Below, one piece after another: positions 7,943-17,374 of a DNA stretch of 64,000 bases. The DNA lies in the NCBI RefSeq assembly GCF_027886475.1, contig NZ_CP115670.1:744001-808000 (forward strand), written 5' to 3'. Source of the stretch: Corynebacterium sp. SCR221107 (GTDB lineage Bacteria; Actinomycetota; Actinomycetes; Mycobacteriales; Mycobacteriaceae). The notes under the pieces are model-generated. The model searched no databases and was not told the origin of the DNA. It worked only from the letters and a program-made list of their open reading frames with translations. The number at the start of each line of letters is the position of its first letter. The stretch's first letter is position 1. A program made the position numbers and the translations under genes.

Positions 7943-9019
7943 ATGAACAATCGAGGCGTTAGGGCTGGCGTTTTGCTGGCTACTCTCGCGTCCTCGCTGC
8001 TGTCACCTGCGATGGCGTGGGCAGCCGAAGCCCCGGCGCAGCCGGGCACGGTGCGCCCTGACAAGCAGGCGGTGGCACAGCCGGGCACGACCAAGACTGT
8101 GACCACGGGTACCACGGCTGAGAAGGACTCTGAGGCGACGAAGGAGCCAACCGAGGACAAGGAGTCCACCAAGGACACGAAGCCTGCTGTTGCGGAGAAG
8201 GACTCCGAGCAGGCAGAGGCTCCGGCTACCAAGCCAGCGACGAATGTGACTCCGGCTGTTGCGTCGTCTCCGGCGACGGCTTCGCAGTCGACCACTAAGA
8301 CTCCGACGCAGGCGGACAAGGCGACGGTTTCTGAGACGACCACCTCGGTACGCGATGAGGTCGCCTCCCCGGCTGTTGAGGTCGAGACTCCGTCTGTGCG
8401 CACTGAGCATGCCGACGAGGTTGCTGCTTACGAGTTGGCGACGGTCATCGACCAGGACGGCGACGTGCGCCAGGAAGTCCAGGACAAGCACACCCCGGAT
8501 GCCGTTCGTGGTGATGATTCCGACTTGACGTTGGCCGATGTCCCTGACGTGGACGGCGATGGCCCTGATCCTGATCCGGGCACTGATCCTGCCGCTGCTC
8601 CGGGGATCACCTCGGTGTCCACCGGTGCGTCGATTGATACCGCGCAGGGCACGGGTGCGATCTCGTTCGAGTCCACCCTTGAGCAGACGGTCGTCAACGT
8701 TTCCGGCCAGCCGGTCGGGGATGCTCCCGCTGCTGAGCTGAGCGTGACTGTCGCAGGCCAGAACGTCACCGTCAACAACGGTGGCGTGGAGACCAGCTTC
8801 GTTGCTCCGGTGATCCCGGTCGAGGTCACCGACGCTGTCAACCAGGCTGTGGAGTCTGTCGTCCCGGCAGATGTGCTTGATTCCGTGAATGCGGCAGTCA
8901 ACCAGGCCAACGCGGACTTCAACCAGGCGGTGCAGGACACCCTGGCACAGACCCCGGATGGACAGAACGCAACCGATACGCCGCTTGGCCAGGTCACGAC
9001 CTGGTTTGAAGCTCACTAA
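7943..9019 (+). CDS. Secreted Ala/Thr/Glu/Pro-rich protein, first gene of transfer operon
   Basis: 358 residues. Residues 1-28 are a Sec signal peptide ending AWA-AEA. The next 130 residues are a repetitive, charged, Thr/Lys/Glu/Pro-rich low-complexity stretch, and the C-terminal 200 residues are acidic with Asn/Gln/Val-rich helices. No cysteine or sorting motif was seen. GGAGAG lies upstream of the ATG. It leads the co-oriented conjugation operon, so a surface or cell-wall-spanning role during mating is plausible. No family recognised. Confidence 0.65.
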   Translation: MNNRGVRAGVLLATLASSLLSPAMAWAAEAPAQPGTVRPDKQAVAQPGTTKTVTTGTTAEKDSEATKEPTEDKESTKDTKPAVAEKDSEQAEAPATKPATNVTPAVASSPATASQSTTKTPTQADKATVSETTTSVRDEVASPAVEVETPSVRTEHADEVAAYELATVIDQDGDVRQEVQDKHTPDAVRGDDSDLTLADVPDVDGDGPDPDPGTDPAAAPGITSVSTGASIDTAQGTGAISFESTLEQTVVNVSGQPVGDAPAAELSVTVAGQNVTVNNGGVETSFVAPVIPVEVTDAVNQAVESVVPADVLDSVNAAVNQANADFNQAVQDTLAQTPDGQNATDTPLGQVTTWFEAH

Positions 9020-9037
9020 GCACCAAAGGGGTTGAAC

Positions 9038-9676
9038 ATGGACTCGTGGTTTGACGAAGCAGAACAAAACCAGGCGGAGGAGCCTGCCGCGCCCAAGGCG
9101 GAAAAGCCCAAGCGTGAAAAGGCCACCTCCACCAAGGTCAAGACTTCCACTGGCATCTCCGCATCTGCCTTGCAGGTGATGGGATTGCTGGGAGCACTGC
9201 TGTTGGTTGTGATTGCAGCCTCGCTGGTGCTCATGCGTGCGACCGGTGGCGATGATGCGGACTCGGCCACGGGTGCCACCTCAACCATGACGGTGGACCC
9301 TGCCGGGCAGATCGCTGTGGCCGGGCAGTGCGAACCAGAAGAAGGCGAAGTGCGCCTCTCGGTGGCTGATACGACCTTGCGCGGGACCATCTCGAAGTGG
9401 CAAACCGCCTATTACAGCGAAGATGCGGAGACCGTCAAGCAACTGCTTGCCCCTGATTCCTGGATGCAAGACCAGGACTGGGCAACGATTTTGCCCGATG
9501 CCGCAGCCGAGGGCTCGTCCTGGTGCGCGGTGATGGCCCCGGTTAAGGACGATTCGGTGGATGTGGATCTCATGGTCACCTTCGCCGATGGCTCCTCACA
9601 GACGTACCAACAAACCGTTTCCGGGGCTCAAAACGAGTCCGGGGAATGGCAGATCGTTGATATTACAACTCGATAA
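9038..9676 (+). CDS. Membrane-anchored transfer protein, VirB8-like layout
   Basis: 212 residues: a charged Lys/Glu/Ala-rich cytoplasmic N-terminus of about 45, one membrane span (about residues 48-72) and an extracytoplasmic domain of about 110 residues. That domain reads like an NTF2-type fold (LRGTISKWQTAYYSEDAETV through GEWQIVDITTR). This is the layout of VirB8/TcpC proteins, which organise Gram-positive type IV secretion channels, but sequence similarity is not obvious. ATG 9038 has AAAGGGG upstream; a TTG at 9032 is less likely. Confidence 0.6.
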   Translation: MDSWFDEAEQNQAEEPAAPKAEKPKREKATSTKVKTSTGISASALQVMGLLGALLLVVIAASLVLMRATGGDDADSATGATSTMTVDPAGQIAVAGQCEPEEGEVRLSVADTTLRGTISKWQTAYYSEDAETVKQLLAPDSWMQDQDWATILPDAAAEGSSWCAVMAPVKDDSVDVDLMVTFADGSSQTYQQTVSGAQNESGEWQIVDITTR

Positions 9677-9688
9677 GGACGGTCCTCG

Positions 9689-11338
9689 ATGAAGAATCTC
9701 ATTGGACTGGCAGCTTTGACAGCGATGGCCTCGACCATCGTCGTTGTCCCCTCAGCAGCTGCCGAGGATGCCCCAGAGCGTGCCTGCCCTGGTGTGCAGC
9801 TGGTGATTGTCAACGATGCCAGCGACTCCACTTTGGGCAATGTTGATGCGGGTTTCCTCGCCGAGGTCACTGACCCCATTTTGGAGGCTGCCAACGACGA
9901 CACCACGGCAGCAGTGGACGCAGGCTTTACCGCGCCCACACCGACCGCGACGGCCACTGCCGACGCGGGTTCTGGTTCCTGGAAGCCGGATGTGTGGGGC
10001 ACGCAGTCTGCCACTACGTCGGCAACCTCAACGGTTGCGACCCCCACCTCGCAGGCTCCAGCAACCGAGACTGACTCAGACGATAGCAGCGTGAATGTGG
10101 GGCGCACGGTGATTTCGGTGGCCTCGACCAAAGACACCCGCGCCTATATCCCTGGGGTGACCGGCCCGGATACCACTCCCGCTTATGAGGAGTCGATCCA
10201 GCAGGCCGTCGATGATACCGAGTCGGTGTTGGCTGAGATTTCCGAGCAGTGCCCTGATACCAAGGTCAGCCTGTTGGGTGTGGGCCAGGGCGCGCAGGCC
10301 GTCTCGATTGTCTCGAAGAAAATTGGCACAGGGGATCTGATTGATTCCTCCAAGGTTATTGGCGTGGCCATGTTCGCTGATCCCTCGCGCGCTGCCGACC
10401 AGCCGGTGGTGGCTAACGGTGCGTCTGCTCCTGCTGGTGCCTCCCAGAATTGGGATGTGACCCCAGCAAGCGGTGCTGGTGTGGCAACGGTGACCGGGCA
10501 GACGGTTGGCGCTGATTCGGGCACTTACGGAAAGCTGGCTGATCGCGCGGTGTCCTGGTGTGCGACCGGAGATGTGGCGTGCTCGCTGGCAAGCGATACC
10601 CCACTGGGCCGACTGGTGTCCAACGGCATGGAGGCAACCGCAGGCAAGGCCCCGGAGGCTCAACTGGCTTATGTCACCGATACCCTTGGCCCAGCCGTCG
10701 TACTGGCGAGTGTTGAGACCCTGGCCGAAGATGTGCAGTTCGGCGATGGTGGGTTTAGTTTCAAGGCGGCTAGCAGCCCGAGCCAAACCCTCATTGGACG
10801 CATTGCCACCGAGTCGGCGGCCCCGGTGGATCAAACAGAGATGCAGCAGCGTCTCGTCAGCGCTGGTATGCAGATTGGTGGCATGGCCTTGGCTGCCGGT
10901 GTCACGGTCGCTAAGGAAGTCGTCAAGCCCGAGAACATCGCCCAGATCGCAGCAGCGAGTGCTATTTCGCCTGCCGCTGGTGCTGGCGCTGCCTTGCTGA
11001 TTGCGTCGAGTGCTGCCACGGATCTAGTCAACGAGCGCACGCTGACCACGGGTGCTCGTCGCCTGGCCTCGGAGGCGCAAGCAGTCGGCATTGACGACGA
11101 CGGGCTTGCCCAGGCTGCCGTCCAGGCGGCGGTGGGTTCGCAGGTCTCGAAGTCCGCAGGTGCCTATGACTCCGCAGGCATGACGGCCTCGGGCCAGTCG
11201 GCGGCAGAAGCAACCACCTCCTGGCTGGCCGACGTGGTCGGCGCTGAGCTCGGCAAGAACCTGTCGACGGGCACTGTGCAGCAGGCCAGCACGTTTGATT
11301 CGAATGCGATTGCAGCCGCAATGAAGGACTTGGCATGA
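9689..11338 (+). CDS. Secreted cutinase-like protein with altered nucleophile motif
   Basis: 549 residues. There is a signal peptide ending SAAA, then a cutinase-like alpha/beta-hydrolase region (about residues 20-330): CPGVQLVIVNDASD at the start, a helix SIQQAVDDTESVLAEISEQCP, and LLGVGQGAQAVS where active cutinases have G-Y-S-Q-G. The serine position is glycine, so esterase activity by the usual mechanism is not expected. An Ala-rich segment with two hydrophobic stretches and a long helical tail follow. It lies inside the transfer operon and its stop overlaps the next gene by 4 bases, so a structural role at the cell envelope is the likely job. Confidence 0.65.
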   Translation: MKNLIGLAALTAMASTIVVVPSAAAEDAPERACPGVQLVIVNDASDSTLGNVDAGFLAEVTDPILEAANDDTTAAVDAGFTAPTPTATATADAGSGSWKPDVWGTQSATTSATSTVATPTSQAPATETDSDDSSVNVGRTVISVASTKDTRAYIPGVTGPDTTPAYEESIQQAVDDTESVLAEISEQCPDTKVSLLGVGQGAQAVSIVSKKIGTGDLIDSSKVIGVAMFADPSRAADQPVVANGASAPAGASQNWDVTPASGAGVATVTGQTVGADSGTYGKLADRAVSWCATGDVACSLASDTPLGRLVSNGMEATAGKAPEAQLAYVTDTLGPAVVLASVETLAEDVQFGDGGFSFKAASSPSQTLIGRIATESAAPVDQTEMQQRLVSAGMQIGGMALAAGVTVAKEVVKPENIAQIAAASAISPAAGAGAALLIASSAATDLVNERTLTTGARRLASEAQAVGIDDDGLAQAAVQAAVGSQVSKSAGAYDSAGMTASGQSAAEATTSWLADVVGAELGKNLSTGTVQQASTFDSNAIAAAMKDLA

Positions 11339-12036
11339 GCACGGTAGACCGCGACACCGAGAAGATCCCGTTGCGTCCTCCGAGGCCAGACGACGAGTCC
11401 CATCTTTCCCCGCCATGGGAGATGGACGAGTCGCTCCTATTCCCGCCACGGAAGATCTCAGCCACGGCGAAGGGCTTCCTCCCGGTTGCTCACCAGCAGC
11501 TGGCTGACCCAGCAGAGCGCGCGCCGATTGCGTGGGCAGTCGGAGCCCACGGTGGGGCAGGGGCAAGCACACTTGCGAGTGTGATTGCGCCGATGGCTGA
11601 TGCTGGTGGGCAGTGGCCGGCCTATGACCAACACCGCTATTGCGTGGTCGTGTGCCGCTCGACCTGGACGGGCCTGGATGCCGCACACTCGGCCGTCTTG
11701 CAGTCGCAAGCAGGTGATACCGGTGGTTGCGAGGTCTTAGGTGTGGTGATCATCGCGGACGCTCCTGGGCGCACCCCGAAGCCGTTGGTGCAGCGAGAAA
11801 AGGTGCTTGAGGATCTCACCCACGTATGGCGAGTGCCCTACCTGCCAGACTTCCGGGTGACTGCCCCCGACAAGCTCGCAGTATGGACTCCCGCAGCAAC
11901 GACAGATCATGAGCGCAAGCGTGGCCTGAGAAAAGCACCAGCGACCGACGAAGTCGCAGCAGCCATCGCAGAGCTGGGTCACGAAATCTTCCAAGCCGCG
12001 TTTGCGGCTCACACCAAGAACGAAAAGGACTCCTGA
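11335..12036 (+). CDS. MinD/ParA-like protein of the transfer operon
   Basis: 233 residues, no signal peptide. The central part begins with AVGAHGGAGAST, a P-loop like that of ParA/MinD/SRPI ATPases, here with GGAGAS in place of the canonical GGxGKT, so nucleotide binding may be weak or lost. A VVCRST segment and a VLGVVIIADAPGR strand follow, as in the Rossmann-like core. Relatives sit in the same place in actinobacterial transfer operons; they may bring the channel to a cell pole. ATGA overlap with the upstream gene. Confidence 0.55.
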   Translation: MSTVDRDTEKIPLRPPRPDDESHLSPPWEMDESLLFPPRKISATAKGFLPVAHQQLADPAERAPIAWAVGAHGGAGASTLASVIAPMADAGGQWPAYDQHRYCVVVCRSTWTGLDAAHSAVLQSQAGDTGGCEVLGVVIIADAPGRTPKPLVQREKVLEDLTHVWRVPYLPDFRVTAPDKLAVWTPAATTDHERKRGLRKAPATDEVAAAIAELGHEIFQAAFAAHTKNEKDS

Positions 12037-12037
12037 C

Positions 12038-12316
12038 ATGAACCTCAACCCTGTTTACTTCCTGGCACAGATGCCTGGACAAAACATCCAGCCGCAAGCA
12101 CCAGGCGAGTTTGCCTCGAAGTTCGACAACATCTTGAACCTGGCTATGTATATCGGCATTGCAATTGCGATTATCGGCGTGATCGTCGCCGGTGCGTCCA
12201 TGGTTATCTCGCGCCAGCAGGGCTCAAGTGAGGAGGCCACCTCGATGGCACTGCGCATCGGCATTGGCTCCATGATCATCGGAGCCGCGGGAACGATTGT
12301 GGCAGCCATGCTATGA
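12038..12316 (+). CDS. Small two-span membrane protein, VirB2/TrbC-like
   Basis: 92 residues with a 30-residue N-terminal region and two hydrophobic segments (about 37-60 and 72-92) separated by a short polar loop with SRQQGSSEEA. This is the size and topology of VirB2/TrbC pilin-like subunits and of the PrgI-neighbour proteins of Gram-positive type IV systems. ATG 12038 has GAAAAGGA upstream. It overlaps the next, similarly built gene by 4 bases, suggesting the two are made together. Confidence 0.6.
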   Translation: MNLNPVYFLAQMPGQNIQPQAPGEFASKFDNILNLAMYIGIAIAIIGVIVAGASMVISRQQGSSEEATSMALRIGIGSMIIGAAGTIVAAML

Positions 12317-12591
12317 GCGCGTTCATCACGGCTCAGGGGCCGCCTACCTCGACCTGGGTGCCACCGGACTCGGTGGTCTCCGCCATCGGTGAATGGCTGT
12401 CTTTTGCCAGTTACATCGTGTTAGGCCTTTCCATCCTGGCGGTGATTATCGTCGGCGCAATTATGGTCCTCGACCGTGATCGTGGTGAGCCGGTCAGCGC
12501 CATAGCCCCTGCCGTGCGAGCGTTCCAGATCGCCCTGGGCGTGATGGTCATTTCGAGTGCTAGCAGTCTGGCTGCCTGGCTGGCGTCCTAA
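12313..12591 (+). CDS. Second small two-span membrane protein
   Basis: 92 residues, like its neighbour: a polar N-terminus, spans at about 30-52 and 70-92, and a short charged loop (LDRDRGEP). The shared length, topology and 4-bp overlap make the two look like an ancient duplication or a heteromeric pair in the transfer channel. No catalytic residues. Confidence 0.6.
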   Translation: MSAFITAQGPPTSTWVPPDSVVSAIGEWLSFASYIVLGLSILAVIIVGAIMVLDRDRGEPVSAIAPAVRAFQIALGVMVISSASSLAAWLAS

Positions 12592-12621
12592 TCCAAACCT
12601 CAAACAAGGAAATATCCCCTC

Positions 12622-13257
12622 ATGAATCGCCCCCTCTCTCTAATCGCCAGCGTCCTGGCAGCGGGTGCACTGCTGGTCGGCTGCTCGTCCGACAACGGCA
12701 GTGACACGTTGTCCTCGCAGGTGCAGGATGCTTACGACCTGACCACTGCCCCTGGGCGCACCACGTGGACGGTGGGGCCTGCTGGCTTGCAATATCCGGT
12801 CTCGACGACCTCGGGGCCGTTTAACCACGACTCGGTGCCCAGTGGCTTTGAGGCCTCACCGCAAGGTGCGGTCGTGGCAGCGATTACGACGCAGGTTTTT
12901 GTCGCCGGTGCCGACGACGAGACGTGGCCAGAAGTCTCCCAAACTCTGCTTGAGCCAGGCGCTGGCCGTGACCAGTGGGCTCAAGCCCGCGCCCTGGTCA
13001 GCGTCAACGGCACACTGGATAACCCACCTGTGTTTCGGGGATTCAAGATCGCCTCCTATGACCCGAATGAAGCGGTGGTGACCTTGGCAGTCGAGTATCC
13101 GGGAAACACCTTGGCAGCGATGCCAGTGCAGCTATCGCACAGCAGTGGTGACTGGAAGGTGGTTTTGCCCACCCAGGATGAGGCGGTCGATCTCACAGCA
13201 ATTACCGATACCCAGTTGGCGACGGATTTCGTGGCCTATGGCCCGAAGGAGGCCTAA
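12622..13257 (+). CDS. Lipoprotein of the transfer operon (DUF8175-like)
   Basis: 211 residues with a lipoprotein signal peptide (lipobox LVGC at about residue 21) and a globular domain. The block PSGFEASPQGAVVAAITTQ is shared with the next gene (PAGFAHSPQGAIALALNAA), so the two are paralogues with different membrane anchors. AAGGAAA precedes the ATG. It probably forms part of the outer face of the transfer apparatus; the exact role is unknown. Confidence 0.65.
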   Translation: MNRPLSLIASVLAAGALLVGCSSDNGSDTLSSQVQDAYDLTTAPGRTTWTVGPAGLQYPVSTTSGPFNHDSVPSGFEASPQGAVVAAITTQVFVAGADDETWPEVSQTLLEPGAGRDQWAQARALVSVNGTLDNPPVFRGFKIASYDPNEAVVTLAVEYPGNTLAAMPVQLSHSSGDWKVVLPTQDEAVDLTAITDTQLATDFVAYGPKEA

Positions 13258-13263
13258 GAAGAA

Positions 13264-14190
13264 ATGAGCAAGAATCAAAGCTCGCGCACGTGGCTGATCG
13301 CAGCCGTCGCAGCCCTGGTTGTCGTCGCCATTGTTGCAGTTGTCGTACTGACTCGCTCTGGTGATAACAGCGATAATCCCCAGGCGCAGTCGCCCTCGAC
13401 GAGTGCGCCTGCCACGTCGGGTACATCCGCCGCATCGGAGACGAATTATCCAGGTGCGATGGTCGGTAATACCCAACGCACGTGGCCAGACCCTTCCGGT
13501 TTGATTGACGACTCCGCTCACGCGACACCGGGCACGTGGTCAGTTGATTTCGCTTTTCAGCGGCCTGTGTGGACACCCATTAACCATGACGGAGACCTGC
13601 CGAGCAAAGGCGACCTCGTCGATGGGGGATTCGAGCAGTGCTCGACGGGAAACGTGGTGCTTGGCGGATCCACTACACAGCAGTACGTGAATGGACGCTA
13701 CCTCGTCGTGAACTCTGAGGCAGGGCCATCGCGAATGAACAACGGAGTCCCAGCAGGCTTCGCACACTCACCACAAGGTGCCATCGCCCTTGCCCTGAAC
13801 GCAGCAGCATACGGCGTTGGCGGCCTTGGAGATGGCATTGGCGAGGAGATCGACAAGGCCTGGTGGTCAACCTACGAGACCCTGCAAGAAGATCGTGAAT
13901 TTCGAGGCCTGAATAAGCCAACCTACGACCACACCAAGAATCGCCCCCGACTGCTTCCAGCACCTGGCTATTACGAGGTAACGCAGTGCAACGAGAATGT
14001 CGTCGTTGTCGAGGTCGGACATGATTTCAGAATGACCGGCGATGGCGGCATCAAGGTCGCGATTCCTGTGTACTGGCGCAATGGCGATTGGGTGCCGGAC
14101 TTGTCCGGCCAAGCTGGAGTCACCTTTGATCGCGGTGGAACTTTTGACCCCGACAACCCAGCACCGCTGAATGAGGTGCATTACCAGTGA
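13264..14190 (+). CDS. Membrane-anchored paralogue of the preceding lipoprotein
   Basis: 308 residues. One N-terminal membrane anchor (about 11-32), a Ser/Thr/Pro-rich linker and a domain carrying the same PxGFxxSPQGA block as the lipoprotein upstream, ending VPDLSGQAGVTFDRGG. The stop overlaps the next gene (GTGA). As a type II membrane protein it would display the domain outside the cell. This family recurs between the small membrane subunits and the VirB6-like protein in corynebacterial transfer operons. Confidence 0.65.
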   Translation: MSKNQSSRTWLIAAVAALVVVAIVAVVVLTRSGDNSDNPQAQSPSTSAPATSGTSAASETNYPGAMVGNTQRTWPDPSGLIDDSAHATPGTWSVDFAFQRPVWTPINHDGDLPSKGDLVDGGFEQCSTGNVVLGGSTTQQYVNGRYLVVNSEAGPSRMNNGVPAGFAHSPQGAIALALNAAAYGVGGLGDGIGEEIDKAWWSTYETLQEDREFRGLNKPTYDHTKNRPRLLPAPGYYEVTQCNENVVVVEVGHDFRMTGDGGIKVAIPVYWRNGDWVPDLSGQAGVTFDRGGTFDPDNPAPLNEVHYQ

Positions 14191-15866
14191 TCGCCGTATT
14201 TCGAACAGCAGCCTCGCGGTGGGTGACGGCAGCTGTCGTTGCACTAGTAACTCTCGTTCTGGTGGCCACGCCCGCGCTCGCGCAGGATTCCACAGACACC
14301 GACAAGAACATTCTGGAGCGTGGCTATGACGAGTGCGTCTCCATTGAAGATGAACGTGGCGTTCTAAGCCAGCTTGTCGAGGATGGGCTCATTACCGAAG
14401 CCGAAAAGGATGAGGCCGCTGGCCTGTATAGGTACGATGCCGACAAGGTTGCAAAGATCCGAGAAGCCCATCAGGAGCGATGGGATGAGATCCTCGCCCA
14501 CCACCAGGAAAATCGTGGTCTCGGTGCGTCACTGGGACGTTTCGGACTAAAGACAGCTTGTGTCATTAGTTCGCCACTTAATGGTGCAGCGGTTGCGTTC
14601 AATGAGTCCGCGTTTTGGAATGACCCGATTGGTAAGTTCGTGAAGTCCGTCCTGGAGGGCAACACCCAGGCGTTGGAGACGGCCATGACGTTCTGGATGG
14701 ACTACTCGACCTCCAGCGTGGACGTGGCTGCCAACACCCAAGGTGTCAAGAACATCGTCATGGGTTTGTCGGGTTTCGCGCTGATGGCCTCGTTCATCAT
14801 CGGTGGCTGGCGGCTGGTCTCGTCCAGGCGTGGCGGGCTCCAAGAGGGCATGAGCGAGATCAACGACAACATGCTTAGATGGCTGATCTTCTCGATTGCA
14901 GTTCCCGCCATGTTCCCCGGTGCGATGATCGCCAGCGATGCTTTAGCTGATGCCATCATGAGTGAGTTCGGTGGCGGGGTGGACAGCATCGTCAACCTCG
15001 GCGGGCTCGAAGATACCGAGTTCGGCCCCATCGTGATGCTCATCCTGGCAGGTGTGATGCTCATCGGAAGCGTCGTGCAAATCCTCGCCCTGGTGACTCG
15101 AGTCTTGATTGCTCCGATTGCGGCCGGCCTAACCCCACTTTTTGCCGCACTGTCGTTCACAGAGGCAGGCAAGCAGGGCCTTAACCACTTGGTCAGCTTC
15201 CTGATTGCAGCAATTGCGTTCAAGCCAGTCTCGGCGCTTCTGTATGCGGTCGTGCTGTGGAACGTCGGCCAGGGCGGCGACATTGGCGTTGCCGGAGGCG
15301 TGGTCAACGCGCTGATGATTGGCCTGGCGGGCTTTGCAGCCCCTGCCCTGGTGCGCGCAATCGTCCCAGCTGTCGCACAAGCTGGCGCTGGTGGAACTGC
15401 GCCCATGCTGGCAGGTGCAGCTGGTGTTGTCGGCGGGCTTGCAGGTGCTGCCGGTGGAGTGCTCAGCACCGCTGGCAGGGCTGTGGCAGGCAGCCCTGCC
15501 AAGGGTGCTACCGGAACGGGCGTACAAACCACCACGAGTGCAGCAACGGGAACAAGCACCACCACTGGCGGTGGGGTGGCTGCCCGCGCAACCGGTGGCG
15601 GTGGCGCTGCCTCGACGAGCACTGCCTCCCAGCCCTCGGGTGCAAGCGGTTCCCCCTCGATGCGCAGCCGGGTCGCCGCAGGCGTGGGTGCAACCGCGCG
15701 TGGTGTCCGTCGCGGAGCAGGCGCAACGCTGACGGGCGCAGGCAAGCTCTCCCAGGGCGCTGCCAAGGTAGCAGCGGCATCTGGACAGGCAAGCCGTCAC
15801 GCGCAGGGCATTTTCGATGATTCGATTGGCACGCCGGGCGGTTACGCCGGGCAGGTTCACCGATAG
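14187..15866 (+). CDS. VirB6/TrbL-like polytopic channel protein
   Basis: 559 residues, starting at a GTG in a 4-bp overlap. A signal peptide ends at ALA, followed by an extracytoplasmic region of about 130 residues with two cysteines. Then come about six membrane spans (between residues 185 and 400), followed by a Gly/Ala/Ser/Thr-rich cytoplasmic tail of about 150 residues. This is the topology of VirB6/TrbL proteins, the polytopic inner-membrane core of type IV secretion channels. It is next to the SCO6880 family and VirB4 genes, which fits. The low-complexity tail is typical of high-GC Gram-positive members. Confidence 0.75.
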   Translation: MIAVFRTAASRWVTAAVVALVTLVLVATPALAQDSTDTDKNILERGYDECVSIEDERGVLSQLVEDGLITEAEKDEAAGLYRYDADKVAKIREAHQERWDEILAHHQENRGLGASLGRFGLKTACVISSPLNGAAVAFNESAFWNDPIGKFVKSVLEGNTQALETAMTFWMDYSTSSVDVAANTQGVKNIVMGLSGFALMASFIIGGWRLVSSRRGGLQEGMSEINDNMLRWLIFSIAVPAMFPGAMIASDALADAIMSEFGGGVDSIVNLGGLEDTEFGPIVMLILAGVMLIGSVVQILALVTRVLIAPIAAGLTPLFAALSFTEAGKQGLNHLVSFLIAAIAFKPVSALLYAVVLWNVGQGGDIGVAGGVVNALMIGLAGFAAPALVRAIVPAVAQAGAGGTAPMLAGAAGVVGGLAGAAGGVLSTAGRAVAGSPAKGATGTGVQTTTSAATGTSTTTGGGVAARATGGGGAASTSTASQPSGASGSPSMRSRVAAGVGATARGVRRGAGATLTGAGKLSQGAAKVAAASGQASRHAQGIFDDSIGTPGGYAGQVHR

Positions 15867-15875
15867 GAGCAGATC

Positions 15876-17354
15876 ATGGCAAAAACAGATGAGGTAATCG
15901 TTCCCCAGTATTCCCTGGGCCAACCCCCGCGCCGTACTGGTCTTGGTGGGCTGTCCATGGCCACCACGGCAGTCATCGGTGCCGGATTCATGATCTTCCT
16001 GCTTGTGCAGTTCTCCGGCCTCGGCTTCGGTGTGGGATTTGTGGTCTTGCTGCTTACCGCACTTGCTGCCGCGCTGATTAGCGTGCAGTGGGGTAATCGC
16101 TCGATTGCGACCATGCTGCGGATGCTCGGACAGGATGTTTCCCGCCGCCGGGCAGGCGAAGATGTGTACCTCTCGGGTGTGTTCTCCAAGGTGCCTGGCG
16201 GCTTCCACCGACTGCCAGGCACGCTGGCCCGCACCTTCGTGGTCGAGTCTGTGGACACGGATAACCAGCCGTTTGCAGCCATCGTCGATGGTCCAGGGCG
16301 CACGGCCACGGTGCTGTTTGACTGCCAGCTAACCGGCCAGACCCCAATGACCCAGGAGGAGCGCAACCAAAAGACCGCGGAGTGGTCACGCTGGCTGGCC
16401 TTGCTGTCACTGTCCGGGGACATCAACCACGTGGCCATCGTGGTGGGCCACCGTCCAGGAACCGGCCAGCTGGTCGCCCAGGAAGTCGATTCGATTCTCG
16501 AAGATGATGTCCCACCAGTAGCTGCCCAGATCATGAGGGAGGCTGGGCAGTATCTGTCGATTGGGGTTCCGGAGATTATCTCGCATATCGCGGTGACCTT
16601 CCACGTCGATGGTGAATCGTTGAAAGACAATTCCTTTCTCGGCCAGCTTGCAACGCGGTTGCCGGGTATGTACCGGCAGTTGGCATGGGCAGGGATTATC
16701 GCAACGCCTATGAATGGTGATGACCTGGTTGCCCGTGCGCATTCGTTTGTCAATCCTGCTGCTGAGGCAGACTTGGAAGAACTGTCAGTCTTGGGGATCT
16801 CGCACGGGTTGGGATGGCAGGACGCTGGCCCTGGCTACGCGCGCACCACCTCGAGTGCTTATGAGCATGAGGGGTGCTCCTCGGTGAGCTGGGAAATGAA
16901 AGATGCACCCCGGTCGACCTTTGAAGACACGCTGCTGACTGGCCTACTTAGTCCTCATGAGCGTATTGAGAGACATAGGGTCGCATTGATCTACCGCCCC
17001 TATGAGGCAGGCAAGGGTGTCTCCAAGGTCGAGGGCGAGCACCGCGACGCGATGGTGGCCGCCAATTCCTCGAAGTCGATCCGTTCGGCCAACGCTGAGC
17101 TTCGTCTGGAACACACTGAAGCTGCCCGGCGTGCCCAGGCACGCGGTGCTCAACTGGGGCGCTACTCGCTGTTTGTGACCGCTACTGTCTCCGACGCGGA
17201 GCAGTTAGAGCGGGTGAGCCAAGACGTACAGCAGCTGGCTGCCGGGGCAAGCATACGGCTTGCGAAAATGACTCGCCAGCAGGACACCGGATTTATTACC
17301 ACCTGTGGGCTCGGCCAAGTGCCGTGGGACAAAGAATCAACTGATCTGATCTAG
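15876..17354 (+). CDS. SCO6880 family type IV secretion protein
   Basis: 492 residues. Two membrane spans close to the N-terminus (about 28-75) are followed by a large soluble domain with the family blocks GVFSKVPGGFHRLPG, GDINHVAIVVGHRPGTGQL and WAGIIATPMNGDDLVARAHSF. SCO6880 proteins are the PrgI/VirB3-plus-VirB4-N-like partners found next to the VirB4 ATPase in actinobacterial conjugative elements. AGGAG precedes the ATG. Function is inferred from the recurring context. Confidence 0.85.
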   Translation: MAKTDEVIVPQYSLGQPPRRTGLGGLSMATTAVIGAGFMIFLLVQFSGLGFGVGFVVLLLTALAAALISVQWGNRSIATMLRMLGQDVSRRRAGEDVYLSGVFSKVPGGFHRLPGTLARTFVVESVDTDNQPFAAIVDGPGRTATVLFDCQLTGQTPMTQEERNQKTAEWSRWLALLSLSGDINHVAIVVGHRPGTGQLVAQEVDSILEDDVPPVAAQIMREAGQYLSIGVPEIISHIAVTFHVDGESLKDNSFLGQLATRLPGMYRQLAWAGIIATPMNGDDLVARAHSFVNPAAEADLEELSVLGISHGLGWQDAGPGYARTTSSAYEHEGCSSVSWEMKDAPRSTFEDTLLTGLLSPHERIERHRVALIYRPYEAGKGVSKVEGEHRDAMVAANSSKSIRSANAELRLEHTEAARRAQARGAQLGRYSLFVTATVSDAEQLERVSQDVQQLAAGASIRLAKMTRQQDTGFITTCGLGQVPWDKESTDLI

Positions 17355-17374
17355 GACGCGCTAGGAGTACGGAA

